Of a stretch of 44,374 nucleotides of DNA, positions 13,082 to 20,936 are shown piece after piece (the stretch's first letter is position 1; the number at the start of each line of letters is the position of its first letter). The stretch is from the IMG/VR virus record IMGVR_UViG_3300017963_000105, positions 1 to 44,374 of that record, one strand, 5' to 3'. The notes under the pieces are model-generated. The model had not been told where the DNA came from, did not search any database, and worked only from the letters and a program-made list of their open reading frames with translations. A program made the translations under genes and the position numbers. The stretch comes from a virus.

Positions 13082-13117
13082 GGGGTAGGTATAGGGTAAG
13101 AGTTAACCACCTACCCC
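13082..13117 (+). other. 9-bp intergenic hairpin
   Basis: GGGGTAGGT (13082-13090) pairs with ACCTACCCC (13109-13117). No T-run follows, so termination is doubtful. It is the only feature between the ATPase and the ERCC4-type nuclease, whose start has no good ribosome site. It could block or position ribosomes or stabilise a processed end. Confidence 0.45.
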
Positions 13118-13143
13118 ATAGCCTCAGTAGTGTGCAATAAGCG

Positions 13144-13914
13144 ATGATTTACTTAGATATATACGAATCGGATAATCTTGCCTCTTATCTCTCACGACAA
13201 CTAGAAGTCGTGAGACGACCACTCAACTCTATGGGGTTGGCAGATATATGGTGGGTGGATATCTATGCAGATACTCACCAGATAGAGCATAAGTCTGTCA
13301 ACGAGATACTAGATAACCAAGATGCCATAGAGGAGCAACTATCCAGACAATACCCCAATGCTAAGCACAACTATCTATTGGTTCGTGACTTAGCTGTACC
13401 TAACAAACGTGGGGGTACGTCTGTCTACACCCATACCAAAGGCTTTAAGACTAGGTGGCGTACGCCATCGTCTTACTACAAGTATTCTGCATGGCTAGAA
13501 GCCATACGTGCCACAGGGATAGACGTTATAGAGGTTCCTGATTTAGAGGCAGGGGCTATGAGGGTTATATCCCTGTTTAACGTGACTATGCACCCAGAGC
13601 ATAAAACCCTACGTAGACATATCAAACCTAAGATATGTATTCCCAACAAGAATCCCCATGTTATAGCCCTGATGTGCTTGTCATCTGCGTATGGCTTAGG
13701 TATAGGTGAGGATAAAGCTAAGAGACTAATAGATAAGTTTGGCACTCTATACAAGACTATAAAAGCTACTAAGGAGGAACTATGCCAGATAGAGGGCATA
13801 GGGAAGCTAATCGCACAGAAGTTGTTCACCCTCCCACGAGACAAGGAAGCCATAAAACCCAAAAAAGTATCGAATGGTGGCCTCTCTGTGGTCTTAGGAA
13901 AGGGTGGTGTGTAA
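13144..13914 (+). CDS. ERCC4-type structure-specific nuclease with HhH domain
   Basis: 256 residues. The N-terminal part has WWVDIYADTHQIEHKSVNEI (36-55), which lines up with the XPF/Mus81 core where the usual motif is ERKxxxD; here the central residues read EHK and the Asp position is Glu, so catalysis may be altered. Residues about 182-235 form a helix-hairpin-helix (YGLGIGEDKAKRLIDKFGTL, then LCQIEGIGKLIAQKL). Such enzymes cut branched DNA and would resolve recombination or replication intermediates before packaging. The start has no obvious Shine-Dalgarno site. Confidence 0.75.
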   Translation: MIYLDIYESDNLASYLSRQLEVVRRPLNSMGLADIWWVDIYADTHQIEHKSVNEILDNQDAIEEQLSRQYPNAKHNYLLVRDLAVPNKRGGTSVYTHTKGFKTRWRTPSSYYKYSAWLEAIRATGIDVIEVPDLEAGAMRVISLFNVTMHPEHKTLRRHIKPKICIPNKNPHVIALMCLSSAYGLGIGEDKAKRLIDKFGTLYKTIKATKEELCQIEGIGKLIAQKLFTLPRDKEAIKPKKVSNGGLSVVLGKGGV

Positions 13915-13986
13915 GCCCCAGACCATGCCCATTTGATGCAACAAAAGTCAGTGGAGCAGTACAATGTAAATATTATAGGAGTAAAT

Positions 13987-14166
13987 ATGTATATAGAAGA
14001 GATAAAGGCTAAGGTAGAAGAGAGCCTTGATATGGATGGTTTTTGGGTACGGGTGATGATACAACTAAATGGTCTTGACTATTGGTTGGTTATGGAAAGA
14101 TTCGTGGATAACTTCAACCCTCTAGGGTTAACAAAATTAAGGAGGTATGATGGAGACAGAACTTGA
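13987..14166 (+). CDS. Small hypothetical protein
   Basis: 59 residues, starting after AGGAG (13977-13981); the longer frame from 13933 has no site. A helical start (IEEIKAKVEESLDMDGF), then strands. Overlaps the next gene by 17 bases. Function unknown. Confidence 0.55.
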   Translation: MYIEEIKAKVEESLDMDGFWVRVMIQLNGLDYWLVMERFVDNFNPLGLTKLRRYDGDRT

Positions 14167-14353
14167 ACTTAACGAAGGTGAAATCCTACGGTGTGACGTA
14201 TGTAAGAATAACATAACATACCCTGGCAAAGCAATTTTAGCGTTCTCACCAGAGGAAGACTTTATTGTGGAATGTGTGGAGGAAGTTTATTGCAGAGATT
14301 GTGCTGAGAGGTTTAGATGTGAGCAAGAAGATACAAGGTTTACCTATGACTAA
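14150..14353 (+). CDS. Small zinc-ribbon protein
   Basis: 67 residues with AAGGAGG at 14139-14145; of the two adjacent ATGs the second has better spacing. CDVCKNNITY and YCRDCAERFRC make a C-x2-C...C-x2-C site enclosing an acidic strand-rich middle. It lies directly before the polymerase gene. Function unknown. Confidence 0.65.
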   Translation: METELELNEGEILRCDVCKNNITYPGKAILAFSPEEDFIVECVEEVYCRDCAERFRCEQEDTRFTYD

Positions 14354-14417
14354 GGAACAGGTGGAGAGACTAAAAGCGTTATCGGAGCGACTACGTGTAT
14401 TACTTCGGAAACCGTAA
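14346..14417 (+). CDS. Possible 23-residue peptide overlapping the polymerase start
   Basis: The frame MTKEQVERLKALSERLRVLL-RKP overlaps the end of the previous gene and the first 23 bases of the polymerase gene. It contains GGAG that serves the polymerase. It could be a coupling peptide. The ribosome site is weak, so it may not be a gene. Confidence 0.25.
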   Translation: MTKEQVERLKALSERLRVLLRKP

Positions 14418-15987
14418 GATAACTTCAGATACATTTGAAGAGGTCATGGCCGAGTCCCATGATATAGCCGTAGACATTGAGACTAAGAGCCTCAAAGACC
14501 CTACGATAGTGGGTATAGGTATAGCCCCGAACCCAGATGAAGCCTTCTACTTTGTAGACGGTGAGTTCCACCATGCTTACCAATATATTCAAGACCCTGA
14601 CTATCATAAGATATACCATAACTGTATGTTTGACCTCTATGAGTTGGACAATCCAGATACCAACTCAATAGGTGATACAGCATTCTTAGCTAGGTTATCT
14701 GGGTACCCAGCAGAGCTATCAAAACTATCCACTATACTTAAGATGAAAGGGTTAACTCACAACTACACCTTCTCAATGAAGGAAGTTATGGAGGTGTTTA
14801 ATGCGAAGACCACTGAAGGTATGCCTCAAGAGCGTGTTGCTGAGAAGTGTGCTCTTGATTGTAAGTCTACACTTGACGCTCACAACGCCTTATACCCAAC
14901 TCTTGACTTGGCATCAAAAGAAGCTTACCATCTTGATTGTAAAATGGTATCACCATTACTCAAAGCTTCAAAAAGAGGAATATTATTAGACCCTGAAAAA
15001 GTAGAGGCATTGGTAAACGAATACGAAGGTAAAGTTGACCACTACCTCAACCTGTGTCAGCAACTAGGCTGTAAAAATCCAGGTTCATCACAACAGGTAG
15101 CAAGGGCGTTGGCCAAACAAGGCTCTTTGTTTCCCAAGAAAGTTGGTGGTGACTGGAAGTATGATACTTCCAAGGATAACTTGAAGTACAAAGCTAACTT
15201 ATTGGCACAGGCGGTAGTTTTGTATAGGGGTGCGAACTATTTTCTAACCCATTATGCACGCCCATTAGTAGGAAAGGAGCGTCAGTATAGTAGATTCCAT
15301 TTGGATGCTTCGACCTCCCGCATGAGTAGTTATGACATGAACCTTATGAACATACCGAAAGGTTCAGCAAGGGAATGTTTTCTCCCAGATTCGGGTGTAA
15401 TGACTTGTGCGGACGCATCCCAGATGCAGTTGAGAATACTGGCGTACCTTTCCGAAGACCCTGTGATGATATCAGTATTTGATAACAATGGAGACATACA
15501 CCAAGAGACGGCTGACCACTTTGGTATGGAGCGTAGCGCCACAATTAAATCGGTTAATTTTGGTATGATATTTGGAGGTACAGATGAAACACTTATGGAG
15601 ACAGCCAATATCACAGATAGGAAAGTGGCTGCTGAACTTAGGAGGAAGTGGGGGCAAAAGTACAAGAGAGCTTGGGAATGGATACAGTATCAACAAGATG
15701 TGGGATTACGAGATGGGTACGTTTATACAGCTTTTGGACGGAAGCTATATATACCTATGGATAAAGGACGTGGACACGCTAGACGCTGTTCTGTCAACTT
15801 TCCTATCCAAGGAACAGAAGCAGAAGTTGTTAAGCGTTGGATACTGGCGTGCTCCCACTTAGACCTAATGTTAGTGGTACACGATGAAATGTTATTTGAT
15901 GGGCAGGTCGAACTACCAGATGGTTTAGATAAACTATGCCCTTGGGTGCAGCCTATAAACATAACTATTAAAGAGAGATGGTCATGA
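14395..15987 (+). CDS. polA: Family A DNA polymerase with 3'-5' exonuclease
   Basis: 530 residues, GTG start after GGAG. Exo I DIAVDIETK (23-31) with D27 and E29, and exo II YHNCMFDLYEL, indicate proofreading. Polymerase motif A is DASQMQLR (340-347), motif B spans R380 to G394 with K385, F389 and F393, and motif C is VVHDEM with H496-D497-E498. It lacks the 5'-3' nuclease domain. Motif A normally reads SQIELR; the Glu acting as the ribose steric gate is Gln345 here. F389 is the position whose Phe/Tyr/Leu identity has been linked to phage lifestyle; Phe is compatible with a lytic phage. This is the main replicative polymerase candidate. Confidence 0.92.
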   Translation: MYYFGNRKITSDTFEEVMAESHDIAVDIETKSLKDPTIVGIGIAPNPDEAFYFVDGEFHHAYQYIQDPDYHKIYHNCMFDLYELDNPDTNSIGDTAFLARLSGYPAELSKLSTILKMKGLTHNYTFSMKEVMEVFNAKTTEGMPQERVAEKCALDCKSTLDAHNALYPTLDLASKEAYHLDCKMVSPLLKASKRGILLDPEKVEALVNEYEGKVDHYLNLCQQLGCKNPGSSQQVARALAKQGSLFPKKVGGDWKYDTSKDNLKYKANLLAQAVVLYRGANYFLTHYARPLVGKERQYSRFHLDASTSRMSSYDMNLMNIPKGSARECFLPDSGVMTCADASQMQLRILAYLSEDPVMISVFDNNGDIHQETADHFGMERSATIKSVNFGMIFGGTDETLMETANITDRKVAAELRRKWGQKYKRAWEWIQYQQDVGLRDGYVYTAFGRKLYIPMDKGRGHARRCSVNFPIQGTEAEVVKRWILACSHLDLMLVVHDEMLFDGQVELPDGLDKLCPWVQPINITIKERWS

Positions 15988-16310
15988 GGACTTTCGGTAA
16001 GAATGGACGCATTTATGGCTCCCTTAACTTAGGTGTGTTTCGTAAGTTTGTAAACTCTCAACGCCATATGTTACTGTTACCCCCAGCATGGGCGATAGAC
16101 GCCGATGTGTGGGATGAAATAAAAGATACAACCCATGAGATACGTCTTATGGATAAAGTAACCCGAATAACTTATCGGGTGGATGCTGAAACCTTTAACC
16201 ACTATAAGTGGGAATTAGATAGAGGATACGGTAGACAGTACGCTCTACTATTAGAATACTGGAAAGGAGAAAGACATGAAGACAAACCTGAGAAGACAGA
16301 GGTTTCTTAA
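15984..16310 (+). CDS. Hypothetical protein
   Basis: 108 residues, starting in the polymerase stop (ATGA) with AGAGAG upstream; ATG 15978 is also in frame. Basic N-terminus, then LLLPPAWAIDADVWDEIKD, strands, and a basic helical end. No recognised family. Coupled to the polymerase gene, so possibly a replication accessory. Confidence 0.55.
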   Translation: MRTFGKNGRIYGSLNLGVFRKFVNSQRHMLLLPPAWAIDADVWDEIKDTTHEIRLMDKVTRITYRVDAETFNHYKWELDRGYGRQYALLLEYWKGERHEDKPEKTEVS

Positions 16311-16470
16311 CTGGGTAGCTAAGTGTGGCTGGTATCCTATAGATGTTAAAACCAGTGGAGAAACAGAGATACGTGTGTACCTTACCCCACGTGGTACATT
16401 TGTACGTATCAAGATGAACGCTGAGGAGGTGCTCAGTGTCGAACAGGTACAAGAGACCCCCAACAAGTAG
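16276..16470 (+). CDS. Small basic hypothetical protein
   Basis: 64 residues with AAGGAG (16263-16268). Basic start (MKTNLRRQRFLNWV), then alternating strands with VKTSGETEIRVYL. Overlaps the previous gene by 35 and the next by 35 bases. Possibly nucleic-acid-binding; unproven. Confidence 0.55.
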   Translation: MKTNLRRQRFLNWVAKCGWYPIDVKTSGETEIRVYLTPRGTFVRIKMNAEEVLSVEQVQETPNK

Positions 16471-16669
16471 ACCTATACTTTGCCGTAAATGCGGTCAGGC
16501 CAATATGACGCTAGTTAAGGTAGATGATGGGGTATACGAACACCTCAATAACTACCACTGTTTGATGGCTACCAGTATAGACTACGCCAAACAAGAGGAG
16601 ATTAGGAAGGAGTATGAAAGATATGTCCTTAGAAAAAGAATTAGGGAAGAGGTGTCCAAACGGACATAA
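16436..16669 (+). CDS. Small zinc-ribbon protein (GTG start)
   Basis: 77 residues at GTG 16436 after GAGGAGG (16422-16428). CRKCGQANMTLV followed by HLNNYHC gives a C-x2-C...H-x4-H-C type site; the remaining C-terminal half is a long basic helix. Overlaps the next gene by 47 bases. Function unknown. Confidence 0.6.
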   Translation: MSNRYKRPPTSRPILCRKCGQANMTLVKVDDGVYEHLNNYHCLMATSIDYAKQEEIRKEYERYVLRKRIREEVSKRT

Positions 16670-16973
16670 GAGGTTTAGAGAGATGGCTCTGGAAGAAATG
16701 GAGCTACACAGTCAGAAGAACCATGACTATGCTAAGGGTGGCGACCCTCTTGGTAACTTCTACAGAGTAGCGGATATCTTCCAACAATACCCAAACCTTA
16801 GCCCAGCAGACCCAAGAGTAGTTGCTATTATCTATATGATGAAGCAACTAGATTGCACTCTCTGGTTTATGAACGAAGGCTTTGAAGGTCAAGTAGAAGG
16901 CTTTGATGATAGAATGAGAGATGTGGGTGTGTATGCTAAGCTGATAAGGATTATACATGAAGAATTGGGATAA
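16623..16973 (+). CDS. Nucleotide-modification-associated domain protein (DUF1599-like)
   Basis: 116 residues. The ATG at 16623 has AAGGAG at a usable 10-base spacing; ATG 16614 is only one base from it. HSQKNHDYAKGGDPLGNFYR is the signature of a widespread all-helical phage family, with further acidic and Lys positions in MMKQLDCTLWF and GFDDRMRDVGVYAKL. Family members are thought to act on nucleotides. The next gene is a dCMP deaminase, which supports a nucleotide-pool role. Confidence 0.65.
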   Translation: MSLEKELGKRCPNGHKRFREMALEEMELHSQKNHDYAKGGDPLGNFYRVADIFQQYPNLSPADPRVVAIIYMMKQLDCTLWFMNEGFEGQVEGFDDRMRDVGVYAKLIRIIHEELG

Positions 16974-17430
16974 GTACTTTCTTGGATTGGCACAAGCTGT
17001 AGCAGACAATTCTAAGTGTTACAGTAGGCACATTGGTGCTGTTCTTGTAAGAGACAAATTCATAGTGTCTACTGGGTACAATGGAGCACCCATAGGTTAT
17101 CCACACTGTACTTATATGGAATCTGATATCCCAATAAGTGGGTGCCCAAGGAAATACCTTGGATATGAGTCTAGTAAGGGATTAGAGTTGTGTCCTGCTG
17201 CACACGCAGAGCGTAATGCTATTGATATAGCTGCTAGATTAGGCCACGCTACTGAAGGTTGTGTAATGTACTTAACCTGTGGGGTACCGTGTAAAGATTG
17301 TGCTATATCCATAGTGCAAGCTGGTATAGTAGAGGTGGTCTGTAACACTAACGTTATCTATGAGAAAACTGGTGTTACTGGTCTAGATATACTGACTGGT
17401 GGAGGTGTGAAGGTAAGGGCATATGAGTGA
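16957..17430 (+). CDS. Deoxycytidylate (dCMP) deaminase
   Basis: 157 residues, overlapping the previous gene by 17 bases. HAERNA (83-88) supplies the zinc His and catalytic Glu, and PCKDC (111-115) the two zinc cysteines; the extra C/H-rich stretch around residues 50-63 is typical of dCMP deaminases. TGYNGAP is the substrate loop. The enzyme converts dCMP to dUMP, the precursor of dTMP, adjusting pools for phage replication. No thymidylate synthase was found, so the host enzyme would complete the route. Confidence 0.9.
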   Translation: MKNWDKYFLGLAQAVADNSKCYSRHIGAVLVRDKFIVSTGYNGAPIGYPHCTYMESDIPISGCPRKYLGYESSKGLELCPAAHAERNAIDIAARLGHATEGCVMYLTCGVPCKDCAISIVQAGIVEVVCNTNVIYEKTGVTGLDILTGGGVKVRAYE

Positions 17431-17456
17431 GTTGATAGAACTAATTGGAGGTAACA

Positions 17457-18197
17457 ATGTTAAAACTAACGTATAACACCAAAGATACGGATTCCTATTT
17501 GGTGCCGATGGGAGACTTCCACATAGGAGATAATAACTTTGCAGAGGAAAAGCTGGTTGACTACGTTAACTGGATAAAGGCGCATGAAAATGCATATACA
17601 ATCCTTATGGGGGATATCTTTGAGACACCAGAGAAGCTTAGTAAAGCCAGTGACTTATGGGAACTGTGTATGAAGCCAGAAGACTGCGTAAATAAGGCTG
17701 TGGAGGTATTAACTCCCATAGCGTCACGTATTCTAGGCGTTGTGCATGGGAACCATGAAGACAGGATGTACAAGAAGTTTGGTACCACCCAGCTTAACGA
17801 ACTATTACCACGACTTGGGATAACCAACAAGATAATGAGCCATGACGCCTTGATATTAAACTGGCGTGTAGGTGAGATAACATATGTGGTATATGCTCTG
17901 CATGGATGGGGTGGAGCACGCCTCACTGGTGGTCAACTAAACAAGAGTGAGCAAATGGGCGATGTGGTACGTGATGCAGACGTATTCCTCACAGGCCATG
18001 AGCACACTCTATTCATGAGCAGGTGGGATAGCGACCTTATTAAAGATGACATGGAACTACGACAGGTTCATGTTGGGTGTGGTTGCTTCTGTAGGTACAC
18101 CAAGTTTCAAGAGGGAATAGCAAGGCGTAAACCTAATGTAGGTGCACCACGTATTCGATTTAATGGAAGTAGGAGGGATGTACATGTCTCTATTTAA
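17457..18197 (+). CDS. Calcineurin-like metallophosphoesterase
   Basis: 246 residues, starting after TTGGAGG. The complete metal-site set is present: GDFHIGD (D20, H22), MGDIFE (D53), VHGNHEDR (N99, H100, E101), ALHGWGG (H147) and TGHEHTL (H179, H181). This fits the superfamily of two-metal phosphodiesterases and phosphatases. The substrate could be nucleic acid ends, cyclic nucleotide signals or protein phosphates; the context of nucleotide genes does not decide. Breakdown of a defence second messenger is one attractive but untested idea. Confidence 0.85.
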   Translation: MLKLTYNTKDTDSYLVPMGDFHIGDNNFAEEKLVDYVNWIKAHENAYTILMGDIFETPEKLSKASDLWELCMKPEDCVNKAVEVLTPIASRILGVVHGNHEDRMYKKFGTTQLNELLPRLGITNKIMSHDALILNWRVGEITYVVYALHGWGGARLTGGQLNKSEQMGDVVRDADVFLTGHEHTLFMSRWDSDLIKDDMELRQVHVGCGCFCRYTKFQEGIARRKPNVGAPRIRFNGSRRDVHVSI

Positions 18198-18387
18198 GTG
18201 TGTGGAAGTAACATCACTAGGGATTCTTAACTTACAAGACCCAGTGATACTAGCTAGGGTCTACAGTAATGGTTGGATAGACCTAAAAGATGTTGTATGT
18301 CTAAACGACACAGAACAATTTAAACTATTCGCTGCCTCAATGCTCAAAGCTATCGAGTTGGCAGAAAAGCTGCGAGATATAGACTGA
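18184..18387 (+). CDS. Small hypothetical protein
   Basis: 67 residues, ATG 18184 with AGGAGG (18171-18176) at spacing 7. Beta-rich N-terminal part, then a helix (FAASMLKAIELAEKLRDID). Overlaps the phosphoesterase by 14 bases. Function unknown. Confidence 0.6.
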   Translation: MSLFKCVEVTSLGILNLQDPVILARVYSNGWIDLKDVVCLNDTEQFKLFAASMLKAIELAEKLRDID

Positions 18388-18392
18388 TTAAG

Positions 18393-18842
18393 ATGAACAT
18401 AAGCTTTGACTTACATGGTGTGCTAACAGAAGATGGAACTAAGTGGAAATACAAGCTGTTACGTTACCTTAACGTAGAGAATAGCTTCCTAGAGGAACTG
18501 GTAAATGACATATTTGACCACATGAAACCTAAGCTTAACCCTTACCTGTTCTTGGGTGATAGAGACACTGGGTATATTGTAACATCGTGTAAACCTTATG
18601 GACAGCATACAATGTTACAGTGGTTACAACGTCACGGTATCTTTCTACCCGTATTTTGGGTAGATGCTGATGATACCATTGATTGGGCGAACTTATCGTA
18701 TGAGGCTGCCTCAATCGAAGCAGCCAAACGTAAGTATGAGGTGATTAAAAATCAAATAATTATTGATGTTCACTTCGACAACAACCCAATCATAGTAGAG
18801 TACCTTAGAAGAGAGGGTATACCTACAATACTGGTATCGTAA
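18393..18842 (+). CDS. HAD-like protein with altered first motif
   Basis: 149 residues. FDLHGVLTED (5-14) aligns with HAD motif I (DxDGVLT), IVTSCKP supplies the Ser/Thr of motif II, and IIIDVHFDNNP is the motif IV strand. The usual second Asp of motif I, the general acid/base, is His8, so a classical phosphatase is doubtful; nucleotide binding or altered chemistry is possible. Several phage HAD proteins are deoxynucleotidases or end-healing phosphatases. No clear ribosome site; 5 bases after the previous stop. Confidence 0.6.
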   Translation: MNISFDLHGVLTEDGTKWKYKLLRYLNVENSFLEELVNDIFDHMKPKLNPYLFLGDRDTGYIVTSCKPYGQHTMLQWLQRHGIFLPVFWVDADDTIDWANLSYEAASIEAAKRKYEVIKNQIIIDVHFDNNPIIVEYLRREGIPTILVS

Positions 18843-18973
18843 TGGATTGGGACTGGAAGCGAGAAGACCCACTATGGCTTAACTTTGCTATGGTCTTCTG
18901 GTGGGTTTTCCTCCGTGTAATGTTTAATGAACTAACTGAGAGGACAATATGGAGGATACTCTTATGGCCTTAG
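18842..18973 (+). CDS. Small membrane protein
   Basis: 43 residues, starting in the preceding stop (TAATG). MDWDWKREDPLWLNFAMVFW then WVFLRVMF: one strongly hydrophobic, Trp-rich segment between charged ends. Overlaps the next frame by 25 bases. It sits at the end of the plus-strand operon. A holin or other envelope-active role is conceivable, not shown. Confidence 0.45.
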   Translation: MDWDWKREDPLWLNFAMVFWWVFLRVMFNELTERTIWRILLWP

Positions 18974-19038
18974 CGGTGGGGATGTGGTTTTCCATAATAA
19001 CAGGAATCACTTACTGGAACAAGTGGAGAACAAGGTAA
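18949..19038 (+). CDS. Tiny membrane peptide
   Basis: 29 residues with GAGAGG at 18938-18943. MEDTLMALAVGMWFSIITGI followed by TYWNKWRTR: short acidic start, one transmembrane segment, basic end (N-out/C-in by charge). Last gene before the convergent hairpin. Function unknown. Confidence 0.45.
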   Translation: MEDTLMALAVGMWFSIITGITYWNKWRTR

Positions 19039-19042
19039 GCAA

Positions 19043-19072
19043 GAGGGGGGAAGTGGTGGTGCTTCCCCCCTC
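19043..19072. terminator. Convergent-arm hairpin, probable bidirectional terminator
   Basis: GAGGGGGGAAG (19043-19053) pairs with CTTCCCCCCTC (19062-19072), an 11-bp GC-rich stem with an 8-base loop, located exactly between the ends of the two converging operons. It lacks a clear T-run on either strand, so it may act as a pausing or rho-assisted terminator or as an mRNA end-stabiliser. Confidence 0.7.
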
Positions 19073-19103
19073 ATAGTGACTCTAGCCACACATGGTGGTA
19101 GAG

Positions 19104-20936
19104 TTATATTGTGGATGTTGAGGTAGCATGACGATGGACTTTACCCTGTGCTCTACTGGCGAGTATCCCCCAGAACTCATTACGCCTTAGTATACCCATG
19201 TCACGGTATTTATCAGCAAGAGCAAAGTTACTTTGAGCTACTGCGATATAAGATTCTGCTTCTGCTATGTACCTATCCATCTGGTACAGGTAGAATGAAA
19301 CCTGCTCAGCATATCCCCTAGCAGTAGCGATACGAGCGTTAGCTTCCCCAACGATGGCTTCTATCTGTGCCAACCTCATTCTCGCTTCCTCAGCAGCCCC
19401 ACGTGCCACTGTGACATAAGCGTTAGACTCGTTTATCTTAGTGTTTATTTGGTCTAGTCGTTCTCTGGCTTCTTGGACGTACACGGAACCCTGATTAGAC
19501 CTTGCGTTGGCTTCCTCTATCTTCCTCTGGACTTGGGCTAACCTACCCATTGATTCGTTGTAGTAACCGTTGGCTAGGTTGGCACGTATCTGAGCTTGCT
19601 GTAGGTATAGCTCCCGCTCCCTTTGGAATTCATCTGCTATCCACTTAGAAGCCTGTGCGTACTGGATGTACATCTCAGCTACACGGTCACCAACATTCAC
19701 AGTGGTAATTGTATCATCCCCATCCTCAAGGTATTTCTTGATAGATGGAGCAGTAGCACCAGTTGTGTAGGTTTCTACATCGGTATGTGCTGTTTCACCT
19801 AAGTCTATATCTCCAGTGGTAGCGGTAGATGGTGTGTCTAGCTCTGTGTTGGCAGCGTCTAGTGCAGCATCAGCAAGAGCGTGGTAATCGGGTGACTGAC
19901 CATCGGCAACATTACCTAAAGGCGTAGAAGCTGCACCAATCTGGGTAGCAGCAGCATCTAAGGCTGTATCAGCTAGTGCATGATAGTCAGGGGAAGCTCC
20001 ATCAGCTACGTCACCAAGTGGTGTAGCCGTAGAATCTAGGTTGGAGTTAATGAGGGCTAAGGCTGTAGTAACAGCAGCATGTACCGTATCTCCTATAGCT
20101 CCTATGTCATCAAGAGCAGTGTTAGCCAACCCTAGTTCTGTTCCTATTGCAGTCAGAGCCGTACCCACGTTGGTATGGGAAATATTCCCAAGCTCTGTAC
20201 GAGCACTAGCTAAATCGGTAACTGCTTGATGCTCATACTGGGCTGCTTCTATGAGCCATGAGTAAGCCTCTGAACCTTTCACAACCACTTCATCCAAGAA
20301 CAGTGGGTGTGAACCCGCTGCACTATCTGTTGGGTTGGTATGGTATGCGTGGTAATATACCCTTAAATGCTTCCCACCGAATAAGTTAGTCTGGTCTCTT
20401 TCATCCCTCTGGGGGAAGAACGTAACCGTTAGCTTATCATCAAATACATCACAGTCTACCATCTGTCGTGGTAGTGTACCAACTGGATACTCAACACGGT
20501 CTACACGGATTAAGTCTGTGAGGCTGCTGATGTCTATGGTAGTCTGGTCAACAGTGTAATCAATGTAGTACTCGGTAGACACAGCCATGCTTCCACCACT
20601 GATAGTGGTTATCTTACCGTTCCAATAGTCTATGGTGTAGTCGGTATCTCTAGTATAGGTAGTGGTGCCAGCCGTGGTAGTGACGGTCTCACTATCCCAT
20701 TTGATGGGTTTATTGGCCAACGCCTTATACGTACCATGTGCAGACTCAGTAGTAACCGATTCATTACTGACTTCATCGAAGTCTAAAGTTAATTCATATA
20801 CCTGCTCACGTGGGATAAACCTAGATAGGTCGGCTATAGCATGGTAAATGCATCTGTCTAGCTCTGCATCTGACCACGTGGTACCGCTATCCTTAAGGTG
20901 TACCCGTAGAGCAGTCTCAAACTCTGTTAGTGTCAT
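19104..20936 (-). CDS. Head-tail connector/adaptor with long repeat and coiled-coil extension
   Basis: 610 residues, GAGGTGAG upstream. The first 50 residues (FETALRVHLKDSGTTWSDAE, helices) resemble small phage head-completion adaptors, and a strand-rich part follows to about residue 210. From about 240 to 400 there are degenerate repeats, including SPDYHALAD repeated after 33 residues with STPLGNVADG blocks. From about 455 to 580 a helical array repeats every 28 residues (four heptads), each ending like EANAR or ESNAY. Normal adaptors stop near 150-200 residues, so this is a fusion of a connector-like domain to a fibrous or coiled-coil region. It may be a neck whisker, collar fibre or tail-tube protein. 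Last gene of the minus arm. Confidence 0.55.
   Translation of the reverse strand: MTLTEFETALRVHLKDSGTTWSDAELDRCIYHAIADLSRFIPREQVYELTLDFDEVSNESVTTESAHGTYKALANKPIKWDSETVTTTAGTTTYTRDTDYTIDYWNGKITTISGGSMAVSTEYYIDYTVDQTTIDISSLTDLIRVDRVEYPVGTLPRQMVDCDVFDDKLTVTFFPQRDERDQTNLFGGKHLRVYYHAYHTNPTDSAAGSHPLFLDEVVVKGSEAYSWLIEAAQYEHQAVTDLASARTELGNISHTNVGTALTAIGTELGLANTALDDIGAIGDTVHAAVTTALALINSNLDSTATPLGDVADGASPDYHALADTALDAAATQIGAASTPLGNVADGQSPDYHALADAALDAANTELDTPSTATTGDIDLGETAHTDVETYTTGATAPSIKKYLEDGDDTITTVNVGDRVAEMYIQYAQASKWIADEFQRERELYLQQAQIRANLANGYYNESMGRLAQVQRKIEEANARSNQGSVYVQEARERLDQINTKINESNAYVTVARGAAEEARMRLAQIEAIVGEANARIATARGYAEQVSFYLYQMDRYIAEAESYIAVAQSNFALADKYRDMGILRRNEFWGILASRAQGKVHRHATSTSTI

Noticed and set aside
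13782-14012. 76-residue plus frame across the end of the ERCC4-type gene
   Set aside because: It overlaps a well-supported coding end in another frame and has poor composition; the ribosome site at 13977 belongs to the 13987 gene.
15330-15665. 111-residue minus-strand frame inside the polymerase gene
   Set aside because: Antisense shadow of motif A-B of the polymerase, with no site and no plausible operon.
17457-18197. Endolysin candidate
   Set aside because: The motif set is that of a metallophosphoesterase and not of an amidase, lysozyme or peptidase.
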